Origin: Monosporascus cannonballus
Taxonomy: Eukaryota; Ascomycota; Sordariomycetes; Xylariales
Assembly: GCA_004154925.1 (NCBI GenBank)
Contig: QJNS01000704.1
Coordinates: forward strand, 117,096 to 181,095
Reading direction: 5' to 3'
Length of the DNA stretch: 64,000 nt
The position numbers and the translations under genes are program-made. Numbering within the stretch: the first letter of the stretch is position 1; every line of letters starts with the position of its first letter. Below the pieces are notes generated by a model. That model searched no databases. It saw only the letters and a program-made list of their open reading frames with translations, and was not told where the DNA came from. Below, piece by piece: positions 1 through 14,611 of this stretch.

Positions 1-3000
1 TTCCGTGTAAGTGTTCTTACCACTCACAGAGAAAGCAGCTGGCCGAGGGGAAAGCTATACCTCAGTCTGGCAAACCCCCGTCGAACATACACATGTTGCC
101 GCAGTATTGACAGGATTACTAACGTGAATGTAGTCATTAATGGAGAGCTGTCGCCCATCACATGCACGCAACTCGTCGCTAAGCCGTATATGGGTGAGAA
201 TGCACATCCGATGAAGCCTCCAAAACTTGATAACTGACATTAAGCAAAGAAAGCAGTAGCTCTCGTCGGATTCCCAGCATTGCACCTACGTGGAATTTGC
301 GTGCCGCCTAAGTTGGACGCGTAGAGCCTCACCGCAAGCAATACAACACCGTCGATATCGCGATGCGATGACACCTGATCCTGCATTGCTTACATCAGCC
401 CCGATTAATTCTGAAACACTCCCGAGATGGCATGTCCTCATGCCTTGGCGTCCATCGCATCTCAATAGGATGATGATCAATACCCCTGTTGTAGGAGTGA
501 CGTCAGCGCGCCTAACCATATGTTGCAAGGGACATAATCGCGTCAGAGGTCTTGCGGCAAGACACTGGCACCGCCATAAGATGATAGAAGCAGGAGACGA
601 CCACGCAGGGATGAAAAAGCCTTATGCACTGTGATAAGTGACATCCAAGCATGAAATCGACGATGGTCTGGCATAAACGGGTGCAGTTTCTGGCCCCTGC
701 CACTCCTACAGCTAGACCCTTGTATCTATACCTAGGTAGTGCATTATGAGTGCGCGGCATCGCCTATCCGGCGGCTCCGCCCGTTGTCTAGAACACCTTA
801 TACCATCACACAATCGGCAGTATCGCAAGGCCCTATACTACTGAGGCACGCGCTCTCCGATCGTGAGACAAAGGGGTTCACCCGAATCTACGATATTGGG
901 AAGCACCGATTTAGGTTATCGTAATGCATGAACACATAATTCGAGCCGTACAAGGCGGGGAAATGGGCAAAGGTGGAGGAACTGGGTAATGAGGGGGGAC
1001 AAGAGGTTCAGGCGACTTGGCAAGAATCATGCTTTCTAGGATTAGGCATGCATAGAGGCATGCAGGAGGCATAGATAGGTCTACGGAGCCATCGCAAGTC
1101 CAGGACGGGCGTCAATAATAGGAAATGTTACGTGATATGACCGAGGGATTGAAAGGAACGTAAAGCGATATTGATAGAGCAGTCCAGCCCATGGTGAGAA
1201 GGCAAACGTCATACGCCAACCAGTACCGGGTCCGTGGATGGTGGTTGGCTAGTGTAGATAGTCTCGGTTCGGCCCATAACCTAAAAGGTCAACTACAATG
1301 CCATAGGCATGGATGGCATGGCACCACCGTATGTTGCGTTTTGCAGCAAGCCTGCCCCAGTAGCAGTCATGAATTAAACCAGCTGCTTACAGGCGAAGCC
1401 TCACGCCACTCAAACCGGCACGCAAGAGCAATAATAAAAGGCTAAGCATTGCAACGACGGGCCGAAACTGATATAACTTTGGGAAGGTCCTAGTGTTGAT
1501 CCCACGTGGCCCTTGGGGGAGCCGGGAAGAGGGGGAGCCGGGGAGGCAGTTGATCTAGGTAGCTATCCCCTCCTAGGGCAGGTTAGACGTCGCAACGCCC
1601 GCCTACCTGTTGACGACAGCATCGTCCCTGTGATGATAGGTGGGGTTGACACAAGGTCACTGTACCTGATGGGCAGGCTAGGCCACCTCTCTTGATAGTT
1701 TATATGGGGTGCGAAGCAGGAAACGAACCGGATCTTAATTCGTGGTGCTAGTCCGTAATGCGGTGATGCCATTGTAAGGTTCAGGAGCGACCTGATACAA
1801 TGGCTCCGACATGGGCTATGACTTCGGCTGGGTGCTCCCGCTAACCGAACGCCTGGCTTGGCTTTGAGGCTGACTGGCAATATGGGGTGTGGTTGCTGCT
1901 GGAGAGTTTGGGAGAGATCTTATGCAGAATGAATGCCTGTTGTGGCAGTTAATTATGTTAACGATTTAACATAGTGTAGGCCCGTCATATGACGTATGCT
2001 CGGTTAGCAATGACTTCAACAACGATGAGCTTTTGCGCACTAGCGCTACAGTGGGCATGCTGCTTCTCCTTTGGGAACCGCGTCAGCATCTGCGCTTCGA
2101 TCCCGAGGACCTCGACGTAGCCACCTTGTTATGTATCTATGCCTATTGTCGTATGAATTAGGCGGACAGCCTTTCGACTTAGTGCATACGAGGCTTCCTT
2201 ATATTCTTAGCAATAACTAACCAAGCGAAATACTAGTATTCGTAATCCATGATGCCTCGAAGAGGATATCCCCTGACACAGTACCTGTCTTTGTCCTGCC
2301 CCCCTGCAGAACCGTCCGGAAGCAAAAGACAAACCGCAGAGCCGCGTCGTAGACGTCGCTGAGGAAAGGGGTGGTAATAGACCACCTCGGTGGTGTCCTG
2401 CGGCCTTCACCGAAGCCGATGAGACCCGCAGACGATCTTGTTAATACAATGCTTATCTATCCGGGGTGCATGGTTGGCGGTCCCAATCTACTACGCCTGC
2501 TCCTTCCATGTACCGGGCGGCATTGCTAGGCAAAATCCCGACATCCCTTTGAAATTATGCCGAGTCTCATGCCGAAGAGTCAACGCGTCTCCCAAGCCTG
2601 GCTAGCTGTTCAATCGGAGCCCGGTTTCAGACCTGATTTGAAATTCCTATCCCGTTCAATAGCTCCCATCCCCGCAAACCCCTGCCAGAGAGTAGGAAAA
2701 GGTTGGGGTAGAATCACGTCGACATGGGATGACCTTGTTGAGAGATATGGCCACGTGGATTCTGCGGGCGAAACATCCCGAGAGAGTAAATTTTTCTACG
2801 GCCGGACCTGTCCGAGAGGTATCTTAGTCATCACGGTAGCATGAATTAGGATTGTCGGTCCAAGCGGCTTTCACCGTTGCTAGGCGCGGCGATGATGGGA
2901 AGTTGAAGCCAAGATGCCGTTAAAGTTCATCCATTGGTAATGGCCTCAATGCGGCCTCAAGTATATCGAGCAGTTTTGACCCCCTTAAGCATGCTGTCTA

Positions 3001-6000
3001 TGCTACTCGTGCTAATGCGCCAAGCTTTCCATGATTTTGGTTCTACTCATCGATAAATACACCCGTCTCCCTCAAATATTTTGACGAAAGTCAGATAGGC
3101 AGCGGCCACTTCGATTGACTTGACGGGAATCTGCCGACTTTTGCCGTTGCGATCGTCCGCTAGCGCAAGTTAACTTAACATTAAAACGCGTTTGTTAGTG
3201 GATTAACGGATACTGTAGTCTGTGCTCGAGGCATGGAGGGAGATTTGCTAAAATAAGAAAACTCTTTGAGGCCCCCGGAGCAAATCACACCGCTTTCTCG
3301 TCAACGAAGTCCGTTACATAGACAATACTTAGTAGCAGGGTTGACCAAGGGCTAGTATCCGGATACGAAATCATCGGAGAATTTAGATGACTAACTGGTG
3401 CTACATGTAGCATCGTAGCCGAATGCAGATGCACGAAAGGTACAACAGAGCCGCAAGCAGGCATATGTAGCAGAGGAGGTCTCTAATTTCCAAAGGCGAC
3501 GGCACTCACTTGCACAAGATGCATCTGTGAGACTTACAGGGCTTCTATGCCGTCGCGTCGGGGAGCTTTCTACAGCGGGGTTTTAACCCTCTTCAGGCGG
3601 GAGGATGAAGTACCCCCACCGTCATCTCTTTCAGTTTTACCCCATTTCGTTAATATTAGTGTCTTGGCAGCACCGCATACGCTCAGCCGCCTCTCCCTTG
3701 GCCTCGTGGGTGAGTACCTAGTCCTAAGGATGGTAGACTAGGCTTGGCTTGTATCATGGTAAGCTGCTCACTGCGGCTCCGAGCAGAAAGGGAGTGAGCG
3801 CAAAGAGGGAACTGCTTGCTTACAGTGGCGACCGCGCCGGACGAGCGGCGATGACACGGTCGACAGCTGAGGGGTAAAAAAAGCTCACTCTTACCCGTAT
3901 GGGTTTGTTTGATCTGCGAGTGACTTCTCTGCGGTCCACGTCGCCGGACAGTGGTTAAATCATGTAGTGGCGCTAGAGAGCTACAAGACTAACCAAACCA
4001 TCGGAACCGTTCCGTGCGACGAACAGGCATCATGGGATAGGTTATTAAGGTGCATCCCGGATGTGGCAGGGAAAATCCCTGATTGCTTCCTACAAATAGG
4101 AACAGGCACCGGGGTTGGGACAAGACTATGCCGACGAGTCTCGCCTCGATCCAGTGTCAATAGCTCGATAAGCGAATACCTGAAAGATCGCACAAAGGTT
4201 TCACCTGAGCTTAGGAGGAGTGTGTCGAATTCCCAGACTCCCTTCCCCCCAGCTTGTTGAGTTTCGCCTGATACGTCTAGTTTATCGGCTGGGTACATCG
4301 AAGCACGCTTCGCAGACAGGCTTGTCCCTGTACATGCGTGTTATGTCGTGTGCGAGCAGGGTTAGAATTCTCCTAGCCAGCGCGTGGCATGGGGGAGAGT
4401 GGAGATTGGGCTTCCACTGACAGACCGGGGGAACGCTGTCTGCTTGTGGACCTCACAGAAGACTGGTCAGCCACCCTGCAACATCCAATAAGTATGCAAG
4501 TATGTGTAGGTACTGATGAACCCGAGAATATGGACGAACCAGAACTCTAAAAACCGCTTCAAGCAAAGAGCCTAGACAACGTGTCGAGTAGCAGACTTCG
4601 GGGGATATCTTAATGATGATTCCTGCATTGACGGTGCCTTGGTCTGATTATGACCCCGGGGAATGGCTCAGACGAAATCGGGCTTCTTCGATATCTGCCC
4701 TGCCTGGCAAGCAGCATCGCCAGTGAAAGGAAGAAAAGTGTTGGCGAGGTTATGGCCCAGGCTGGTTTGTAGACCTTCGCATTACATGTTTCGAGGGGCC
4801 GAGGAGCTCCGTCCACTTTCGGGACGCGGGCTTGACCTCTCGAGCGACTCTTCGCGCCCCGTTGGCAAGACACCTTCAACACGCTATTCTATAACGGACT
4901 CCGTGCCTCCCAAAATGGTAGTAGCATGCATACTTTTGTCGTGTTTAATTATTAGGTGTCATTAGCCCTCCCCAAAAGGTCTAGGGGCAACCAGCAACGG
5001 AATAGCGTGCGATAAAATGGATCACACTTGATCCGTATCGAGCTTGTAGAAAATATCAAGCTGATCGAGTACGAGCTAATCCGTTGTCCGCGATGGAAGC
5101 GGTCGTCATGTCGAAGTTCATATATGTGTATGAGATATATACGACTAACCGGATCCTATGGCGACTCAACCGGGATCGGAGCTTGTTTAATTTTAAGCTC
5201 ATTCGCGAACTCCGCCTACAGTTAAGTGTCTAGAGAGTGTGGTTTTGCTTTCGCGCCCGCTCCCGTTATGCCGTTTTCTGACAAGGGTGTTCGAACTAGG
5301 GTTCCATGTATCCATATTCTGCCCAGGTAAGCGTTGAATTTCGAGGTCGCTTGAAGACCCGTTGATGCAGGGCCAACACGGATCCCTCGCCAATCCGCCG
5401 CATTGCAGAGACAAACGAACTCTTAGTCTCCCTAGCTGTACAACTACTTCTTCCTTAATATACGAACCGATGCCGGCGGAAAGGCAGCGCCGGAAGCAGG
5501 TCCACTCCGCCGCACGATTGACCATTGCCGGTTCGACAACGTTCATGCGTGGCAGGGCTGGGGTACCTACTTCACGGCCGACATATGCATGGTACGGTAC
5601 GTTCTTTATGCTGCATGCAAGTAGCTAGAGGAAGGTAGGTCCTCTTGGAGCTTCAAGTCGTCCCATGCATAACAATCAGCCCTTGGCACCAACGTACTAC
5701 CAACACCCGGTCAAAGTCGTTGAGAACCTCAGCCTCTGAGTCGCCATACGCAGCGATTTTTCATAGCCGGCACTGTACAGTACCCTATCTGGTACGTACA
5801 GTATCGTCAAGGGTTAGCGTTCACTTTCCCGGTAGATCCCTCCAGACCTGTCCCATCATCGTCATCCTCCATGTCCCCACAGTGGTCATTACTTGCATTA
5901 TTATGAATAGGTCTATTAAGGCCATGCTTCTGTAATATTGCTTCCGTTTGCGTGAAGGACTAGCTTATGCCGTCCTTGGTTAGTGAGCTCTGATAGAGTA

Positions 6001-8050
6001 GAGGGTCTAGCCTATATCCACTCGGGAGGGTGATCTGATATAACCTAATTATCCCCTCCATATCCTAGGCGCCTATCGCGCGTCGAGTTCCCGAAACCAC
6101 TTCTAGATCTTTTACACTCGCGACGAAAACGCGGCTGCTCCATTTAGTTCCAAGCTGGTCTAATTAGTGGTATCCCGCGTGTCTTCCCAGGAAACGGTCA
6201 TTTGGCGGTCCCCAACCTAAACGGTGCAGGAGAACGTGAAGCCGTCGACAACTTATCGATATCTCTAACTCGCCTCGGCCGGCCGCTCAGTCCTACCCGA
6301 TTCCGGACGCCCCACGGAGACCTAGTCTCGAAGTACCGGCGCAAGTTTCCTCTTGACGGTGGAAGCTATCAAATTAGCTGCGGCGAACTCGCCTTGTTGT
6401 CTTAAAGCTACGAACGACGAACGGCTAATGCACGAAGCTGAAACCCTAATTATTGCACGTTCCGCAGCACGCAGGACTTTTGGGTTGTTACTAAGTCACC
6501 AAGTCGAGTAACGGAACGACCTCCACCAACAAATTCCGATCGTGTCCTGAGAAGTGTGTCGGCAGTGTGGTATCACTAAGTCTGACTTACTGTCCTTCAA
6601 CTCGCATAATCAGCTCTACTATCGCATACCGAAGTGTCGACAGGCCAAACCGAGGGACAGACGGGCATGGAAGATTGTTGGCCACCTACTCTGCACAGTA
6701 TCAGTCGACGCACCTCTGGCATTCGCTTCCGAGAACAAGAACCGACGTCGCCTTGCCTAGCAACTCTCACCACGGGGATTCGAGATTACTAAGAAGGTGT
6801 TTTTCTTTTCGATTTGCTGTTTTGGTGGTTCGAAGCTCCCTAAGGATACCAGGCCACAGTTATTTATACTAGTCCGCCACTACCGCCGGCTCCAGGCACT
6901 CATAGCACTGAAGCTTACAGCATTGCCGAAAGAAATCAAGAGCTGGGATCATATCGCATCACGAATGGTTGAGATTCCTTTTTGCATTCGCCTTTCCACC
7001 GATCTTGCGCACTGGAACCGAGGCAAGAGAGCTTCTTGCCGTGAAGAGGCATCGAGTTTTGGATGCGAGGAGCATCCCATTCTGGACTAGACGTTGACGG
7101 GTGAAAGACCACGGACAAAATTAGAGGTAGAAAGGATACAATCCTCTCTTGCGAGGGAGGTTTCTCGCCGGCTACTGGCCCGAAGTCACCGACCAGTAAT
7201 CTTTGGGGGTAATATTCGTGTCAGCAACAGTTACTTAATCAACACACTCAACCCGCTAACCACTATTCTTCGAACTATACTGGGTCGCCGGTATCCCTTA
7301 GAACATTCACGGTACACCGGGACCAACCAGAGCTTCGCGAATCACTGAACAGTCCTGGATTCAGGACCAGTTTCCTTAGAGCAGGCCCTTCTTGGCTTCC
7401 AGGATCCCCGATCCATTTGTCTCTGCAGTTGCTAGGTGTTTACCGGTATTCAATAGGGGAAGTAAAACATCATAAGGTCAGTAAACACCCTTCTAAATAG
7501 CCCCCAAGCCTTCGTCGTGTATTCAGCAGGGTATTCGCTCCGGTATCGAAGCCCCTCTGACCTTCCCATACATCAGCCCCCCACCGGTTTCTTGTTCGGC
7601 TGGTTGATCGGTTCTATATCACGGAATCTTGATCCAACTCACCTCTTAGCTCCCTCCTGAGCAGTTCGCAAGACCACATCAGGAGTCGCAAATGCAGTCG
7701 CATTTATGCTTTGGTTGTTAGTAGTGCGGCTTCCTGTGCTCGAAACGAGGAGGGACAAGATCCGGCCTTCTCTTTTGGAGACAGACGACCTCGACCGCAC
7801 AAAATCCACGTTTCTCCAATTCCGTGCAACCCACATATCGGCCAAGGGCCTCACATCGGAGACCATTCCATGCCCACTCTACTCATGATATCCCGGCACT
7901 CTGCTATATCTCCTATTTTAACTCAGTTATAGGTCATCAACAGACAGTTGGTTTATGCGAATTCGAGGAGATTGCGATATTGAGCCAGCCGGCTCCCACA
8001 ACTAAGTTCGAGTTATTATAGTCTCTCCCACACTTTATTTTATCCCAAAG
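1..8050. other. Gene-free stretch, 8 kb
   Basis: Open frames here are all under about 120 codons. They overlap one another on both strands, show no recognisable motif, and have the length spread expected of non-coding DNA of about 50% GC. I see no repeat, microsatellite, transposon terminus, tRNA or splice-linked series of exons. The last few hundred bases hold the promoter of the velvet gene, but no specific element can be named. Confidence 0.5.
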
Positions 8051-9656
8051 ATGCAACATCATCAGCAGCAATGGCTCGGCCCAAGCCACGGGCATCGGTC
8101 GTACGTTCCAAACTCTACGCCTCGCCTCTCCCCTAATGGCACACCAGAGAAACCGTACGTGGACAGTCTACCGCCAGAATTATATCACGAAGTTACTAAC
8201 AACGGGTGGTCATAGTCCATGGAGCTTGGTCGTACGGCAGCAACCTCGACACGCTAAAGTCGCGGGGGTGAAGGACAAAGACAAGAAACCGGTCGATCCG
8301 CCGCCAATCCTCGCCCTAGTCATCAACGACCCTATTTCTTCCCTCCACATACAAAGCCCGTATCTTTTCGTCTCAGCGGTGCTGGAGGATGCGGACACCG
8401 AAAGGTCGGGTAGGAAGAGTCCTCATAGCCCTCCGACGCAGAATGCTCTTACGGGGTCGACTGTGTCATCGCTCCACAAGTTGAAGGATATTGATAATGT
8501 AGAGACCGCCTTCTTCGTCTTCGGCGATCTCGCGGTTAAGAAAGAAGGCTTCTTCCGGATCCGATTCGACTTACTTCAGATCGACCTAATGTCTAGGGAG
8601 GTTACACACCTCACCTCAGTACTGTCGGACGTGTTCGAAGTTCAGTCAGCGAGATCTTTCAAGGGGCTAAGCGAATCGACGTTTTTAACGCGTTCTCTCA
8701 GTGACCAGGGAGTGCGCTTACGAGTTCGTAAGACCCCAAAGCAAAAGGCTGTCGACCAGCGCCACGAGGAATTCGCTAGGAACTTAAAGCGTATGCGCCA
8801 TGCGAGGGGAGATCCAAGCGAGGGTATGCAACCACAGACCAGAGGGTCGCGTGACTCGATTGGTTCACAGGGGCAGCCTTTCTACGACGCCAACGTTTAC
8901 CAAGGGGCAGCTGCTTATGGCGAAGAGCGTCCTCACCAACGTCGTCGGATAGGTTCCGCTTCGATAAGCCCTAGCTCCTCTCTGCCGACCGGAGCTGCGG
9001 CTGTCTTAGGATACAACCCCACGCCTTCTTCGCTCCCTACGTCCTACTCCCAACCTTCGTCGAGCGGACCTATGCTGCCGACCCTCATGGCGCCCCTTCG
9101 CCAACACGGAACACAATTCAATACATCGATGCAGTTCGGTCCCAGTCCAACTCAGAATCCGATGGAAACGTTTCATTTTACAGGAGGCCAGCAGAGCCCA
9201 TATGGTGACGATGCCGCCTCCAGTTACGTTCCTAACGTATCACAGGCGCAGGTCGGTACAAACGCCTCATCTATACCTAATACGTCTGGGCCAGCACACA
9301 TTCAACCCAACGGGATACCAGTTTCAATACCGGACACTCCTGTTGCGGCATACCCGATATCCCAATATCCCAATAACACGACGGCGCCGTATCCTAATGG
9401 TACACTACCAACATACGCCAGTGCCCCACCGCATTCGAGTGGGTCAAGTTCCGTCCCTACAAGCTTTTCTCCGGAGGGTTATCCGATATTTGAGACCCCT
9501 TACGAATATCATCAGATGGGCGACCACGGCCTACGAACACCGCAATCTCCTGGCATTGCCCCAGATGCTATGAGCGGGTTCAACAACATTAATAATCCTT
9601 CATACTTTAATCACATGCGAGGCCACCCTGGGATCGAGCCGAAGCAATCTACATAA
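8051..9656 (+). CDS. Velvet-domain transcriptional regulator (VosA/VelC-like)
   Basis: Predicted as two exons, 8051-8154 and 8216-9656, giving 514 residues. The 61-nt intron has a GTACGT donor, a TTACTAAC branch site and a CATAG acceptor. Splicing fuses a Gln/His/Pro-rich leader starting at ATG 8051 to the domain start, WSLVVRQQP. The velvet domain spans about residues 37-207. It contains KDKDKKPVDPPPI, FFVFGDLAVKKEGFFRIRF, and the closing block LTRSLSDQGVRLRVRK. A loop of about 45 residues rich in Ser and Pro interrupts it, as in other family members. The C-terminal 300 residues are low-complexity Ser/Pro/Gln/Asn and probably disordered. Velvet proteins bind DNA as homo- or heterodimers and couple development with secondary metabolism. 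The form KDKDKKPVDPPPI suggests VosA or VelC rather than VeA, which is inference. An unspliced reading from ATG 8136 would replace the N-terminus and is less likely. The next gene is more than 6 kb away. Confidence 0.85.
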
Positions 9657-12600
9657 AGCAACGTTTCCACGTACTGCGTTTGTCTCTTAGCTGGACGCTG
9701 ACAAATTACCACTACCCCCTTGGATCTCGTTCTTCGGTGGGCTGATTTTCATTTTTGAGGTCAAAAAAAATTTTCGAGTATTGATACCCCGGGGTTAAAA
9801 TGGATGGCTTGATTATGGTACACGGCTGTTGGAGGATATTATTCACGAGTCATATTGTTAAACACATACCCGGATTGGAGAGGTTGGCTAGTAGCGCAGG
9901 GTTTAAAGCTCAGGACCAGCAATGGTGTTGATAGAAGAACTACTCCAAGGTCGGATAGAATTACGAACAATAGTAGAGCCCTTTCGTACTTCTTCTAAAC
10001 GCAACTTCCTAAAAAACACATTATTAGTGAAACAGCGCGGTTTAAACATTCTGGGCCCTGAACCTGCATGTCTCTTCGGCCTGAGGCTGAGCGGTGCTAG
10101 TATATAAGGCTGAGCTGAAACGAGCCATGACCGCTTATAAATAAGAGTGACACCTGCGATACGCACATTGGGAGCACTTCAGTTGAAGCTGATGGTCCCA
10201 ATTGCTCTAAAATATTTCAGGGCATATTGCTAACTATTTGTTGGTCATGCAATTCCTTACATCGTTATACCCCTTATTCTTCCAAGTTTGGTTGGCTTGA
10301 ATATCATTTAGCTCCCATAGCTACTTAGTTAGCCACTTCGACACTTAGTACTGGAACGAAATGTGGGAAATACTTCTGCAGCAGAATACTTACAGGCGTA
10401 ACTGTAGGGAGCAAGGCCCGTGTATGAGTGCCTATCATTGGCCAGCCAGAGTCAGTCTTTCGAGATTCACCCCCGACTACAACCCATGTCGAGAGATCGC
10501 GGTTCCAGAAAAACTTGTTTTTTTGGTACGTACTCTGTGCTCATAGTACAGCTGTGCGGGTGCGGCGCCTTAGAAGCCATCTTTCGGGCTACCAGCTATT
10601 CCTGAGGCCATCAGAAGGGGGCAGACGACACGCGATTCGGCGCGGTTTGATATAGATCTTACGCTATGTACTGCTTTTCAGGTCACTGGGCCCCTGGCAT
10701 CTCTAGCATACTTTTGGAATGGTTCGCAACCATGATTACACTTACGCTTCGCCGGGGATCGTGGGGACCACCTTGCTAGTGGTTTTTCGGCTTCCTTAGA
10801 TTCAACACCTGAGGGTCAGCAAAGTGGGCTCTCTCCGTCTGTTTGGGACCTTATTATCCGAGTTTACATTCCATCCTTGTTTCGGACTGGAGAAGGTCGC
10901 AAGGCCCGCACCTCCTGGGGAAGCTTTGCTGTACCGCAATATATCCCCTTTGCTCCACTGCTGGGCGTGGCTATCAAATCCCTATAGTCTTGGCATATGA
11001 CATGTTAAGTGGGTGGTGAAGCAGCCAGCCCCAACACGATCTGCTACAGAACTCTTTGATATTATTGATACCTGCCTGCTTTTCCATGGGAGTACAGACA
11101 ATTGTTCTCTATTCGATGCGTCGCTGCTTTCCAGAGGACCCAGTCAACTTAACTAGGTAACCACTTTGGCTCCTAATGACCCTTCCCCCTACGATAAACC
11201 GGGTCAGGTACACGGAGTGGCTTGGAAGATCGCAATCGACCGCTATGTCCGAAAGCATATTCGGAGGTGATGAGATGGTTATAATCCCCGTGTTTATCCA
11301 ATGGCTCCCCCGTACCCGGTGGCACGGGCACAAACTCGCGTACAAAGCGATCTCATGGTGGGTGTTTGTTACATGAGCACCGCTCTGTGCGAATCATTCT
11401 GCCATTGCACGGAGTACAGTCAAGATGATGTACTACCATTCATTTCCACCCTGAACTCTATTATGACGATGATACCTTGGTAGACAGGGAAGATTATGAG
11501 GCCAGTGCCTACCGGTATGCCTCTTCGCTTTAGCGTGGCCTAGACCGAGATTCGGAATAGACCGATGCATGTCATGCTACTGTCACGGCCCAGGACGCTA
11601 TGAAAAATCCCCGACGATAGAACGACTAGAAGAAGATAAGCGCCCTTCCGCAAAAGGCTATCCTAAAGTTCCTATAGCAGATGGCCCACCATGCTTAGAC
11701 TGATAGGGTTGCATGCAGAGTGCGTTATGGTACCTCACGTCTTGAAGATACCATGAAGGTCGACCAGAAGAGCTCCATGTGAGCAGGTTATTGTCGGCTT
11801 GCATATAATAACTGCAACGACGGGATGAGTCTCGAAGCCTGATACTACCACCAAATGTCCTATCTTGGACCCCTGGTGATAATATGTGCCTTGTTAGGAG
11901 CTGCGTAGTGTTAGGTCCCGCTCCGTTCTACCGAAGGCTACCCCCTGTTGTATTTAGGGATTTGAAGATTCCGGTCCGAGAAGTACCAGTACATAACACT
12001 TGAGCCCGGTGATGATCCCAAACTGCCCTCTTGTCTCCTTCTCCACCCCGGGGAAAATTCTCAGGGATCTTTCAACTTGCCTTCTGTTGTGTGCGAGGCA
12101 ACCATTGAACACGGGCTGTACACAGTGACAGATCTCGATATATTCCAGTTCTATTGAATCATGCGGGTGCAGTGCATTAACAAAACTACAAGCCTCAGTA
12201 GCTGCAATGAGCCTGCCGCAGCCATACCTACACATCAGTCCTTCGATTGTTCCTCACGACCGGGGACTTGGCATTTGTCAACTCGCCAATGCCCCCAGGA
12301 TACCCCAAAATCGGAGAATTTTCGTCTGATCTTTTGTTACATAGGCCATGTGCAATTTTGTTCCGTTTCCTCGCCCCTGGCGCTGATCTCTTCACAGCAC
12401 CGTCTTTTCGGTCTACCGTCTGAAACAAGATGCAAAGCAGATCACAAAGCATCATCTTCACCGTATCTGCCTTTGTGTTTCCGACAGCGCTGGCCCTGTA
12501 TCGCCTTTGACCCTGGATGATAATGGCTCCTGCTATACCCTGCAGCTACGCTAATGGTAGGATACCTGTCCAAAAGGGATGGCCGAGACGACTACACCCA

Positions 12601-14519
12601 CACACTGCAAGGGTTGTGCATCCGCGAGCCGCCGTTACATCGCGTCAACAAGGTCTTATTCACCAATTATAGACACCCTCGACCGCCCGCCCGCCAGCTT
12701 TGCCTCGCTTTTGCCTCAATAAGCTTGGTAATTGGAGAATCTGAGGTGGGAGGCGCATGGTGTGACGACCCCAGTGAACTGCAGTAAACTTGGTCGACAT
12801 CTCGTTAGGACGCTGTTCAGCGAATGCGCTATGACTCCAGAGAACAGGCTAACCAGGGTATGGAGCCTGGTGAGGGGCTTTCTTCCCTATCGGTATAGCG
12901 AGTTGGCGCCTCATCTCCGCTCGATATTCCATCCAATCCATCATCACCTGGCTCATAATACGAATCGCGCGACTCGTCATCATGCTCCAGTCCCCTGCGA
13001 TGGCTCACCAATTTGCCACGAGTCGTATTGATGGCGGCTTCTATTTCAGCCAGGCAAAACACCCTTGCTTCTCCTCTCTTAACAACGACCATTATTACAT
13101 TGGTTCTTTTGGCACGGAACGGCTTTCCGCCCCGACATGTCTTTCCCACCAGGGGGTCGCCGGGAGTTATGAATCCTTCGCGAGTTGTGTCTCCACAGAG
13201 TGTGGCCTGGTCTGTAGGGCAACTCCGACTTTGACCCACTTTTCCAGATATAGGGCACTAGTCCTCCGTCTCGAGGTTCCATCTCGGTAAGGCACCGACC
13301 TAGTGATCAAACCTTGTCCTGGCAGGCCGGTCTTAAAACACTCAACTTGCGAGATCCAGACCTGCAGGCGGCCTCGTTACACTACATACGAGGCCAAATA
13401 TGGACATCCGTTTCGCCCAGTCGCCCCAATGCCGTTAGACTATCCCCGTTGTTTACCTACACAGTAAGAGGTACCACTTTTCGCCCGACCGGCGATGGAC
13501 CGGTGGCCCACGTGCGTCCCCGTCCGCGTTGCAGGGTATTCTCCGGGACACCGTTACATGCCACTGCGAAAGAAACGACCCAATTACTCGTCGCGGATTT
13601 CGGCTTGCAATGCGACGCGTTGTGGATGCACACCCGATCCGGAAGCCTAGCGCCTCGGGAGGCAGGGCCGGCAGTGCATGCCCCGGGCCCATTATCTATG
13701 CGCCTAAATATGTGAGGTTAATTACCCCGACTTTGCTTGCAGGAGCAGAATTCACCAAGTTCCCAACCGGGACATTGTAGAGTTTCATTTACCACGCTGC
13801 CAAGCGCAAGAAAGACAGCAAATGATCGCGCTGAACCCCAGGGCAGGCACTGTCTTCTGCAGACGAGTCACGGTGTACGAGCTAATACGGACGAAGTAAA
13901 AGTGGCATGGTCGAGATGCTGACTGAGAGTCCAAGTGTTAGAAATGTAAAGGATGCCGGCTAGTTTGCTCAATTCTAAATACAAACTGCAAATCTTGAAT
14001 GTCCCTAAACCAAAAGGTATGACGCTGTACCCTGGCAGGCTTTGGACGAAATAACGGGGCTACCCTTTATGGCATGCTGGAGTCGAAATGAGAATCGAAT
14101 TGTGTTTAAAACGAAACCTTGTGATCATTGTATTTCGTCGGAGGGAGTTTCTGTGAGAAAATAAATAATAACAATACCGATTTGGATGCACCTTGGTATT
14201 AAAGGTATCCCAGCTATTCTGTCCAGAGCATGTGTGGGTTTATGCTACTGGTAGTTACGAATGAACATTGGGAGATTTGCGGTAATTCCTTTTTAATACC
14301 ATTAAAGCCCCAGCATACATATCTTTGCGGTCATCTAGCTGCCACTCATTCTCCGGCTCAACTACTCATATTGCTTACTATGCGTGACATCCATCAGCCC
14401 ATCTAATACTCTTCGAAACTCTGTCTATACGAGTCTGCATTAGCAGAAAAGTGACTGTTTAAAGCCTAAGGCAACGAGTTATAAGGGCGTCTCCATTGCT
14501 CCTATATCCACCCTTATGT

Positions 14520-14611
14520 CAGGTGCCAAGGTGCGACCCCCTTTCCGGGGCCCAGCGCCCCACCAGTGTGGCTCCAGTTTGTGTATATATAGGGGGGCTT
14601 CGCCCCCGAGT
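14520..14611. other. GC-rich hairpin beside a TATATATA tract
   Basis: The segment contains two GC-rich palindromic pieces. The first is CCCC...CCGGGG near 14538-14552. The second is a near-perfect stem of GGGGGC paired with GCCCCC around a TTC loop at about 14594-14609. Between them sits TGTATATATAGG. The GC clamps contrast sharply with the surrounding sequence. The function is unknown; it could be a core promoter of a lost element or a terminal fragment of a transposon. No partner copy was seen in the window. Confidence 0.35.

Noticed and set aside
12829..13239. 136-codon minus-strand frame with acidic tail
   Set aside because: No motif, no splice partner and a competing frame on the other strand; length is within chance for this window.
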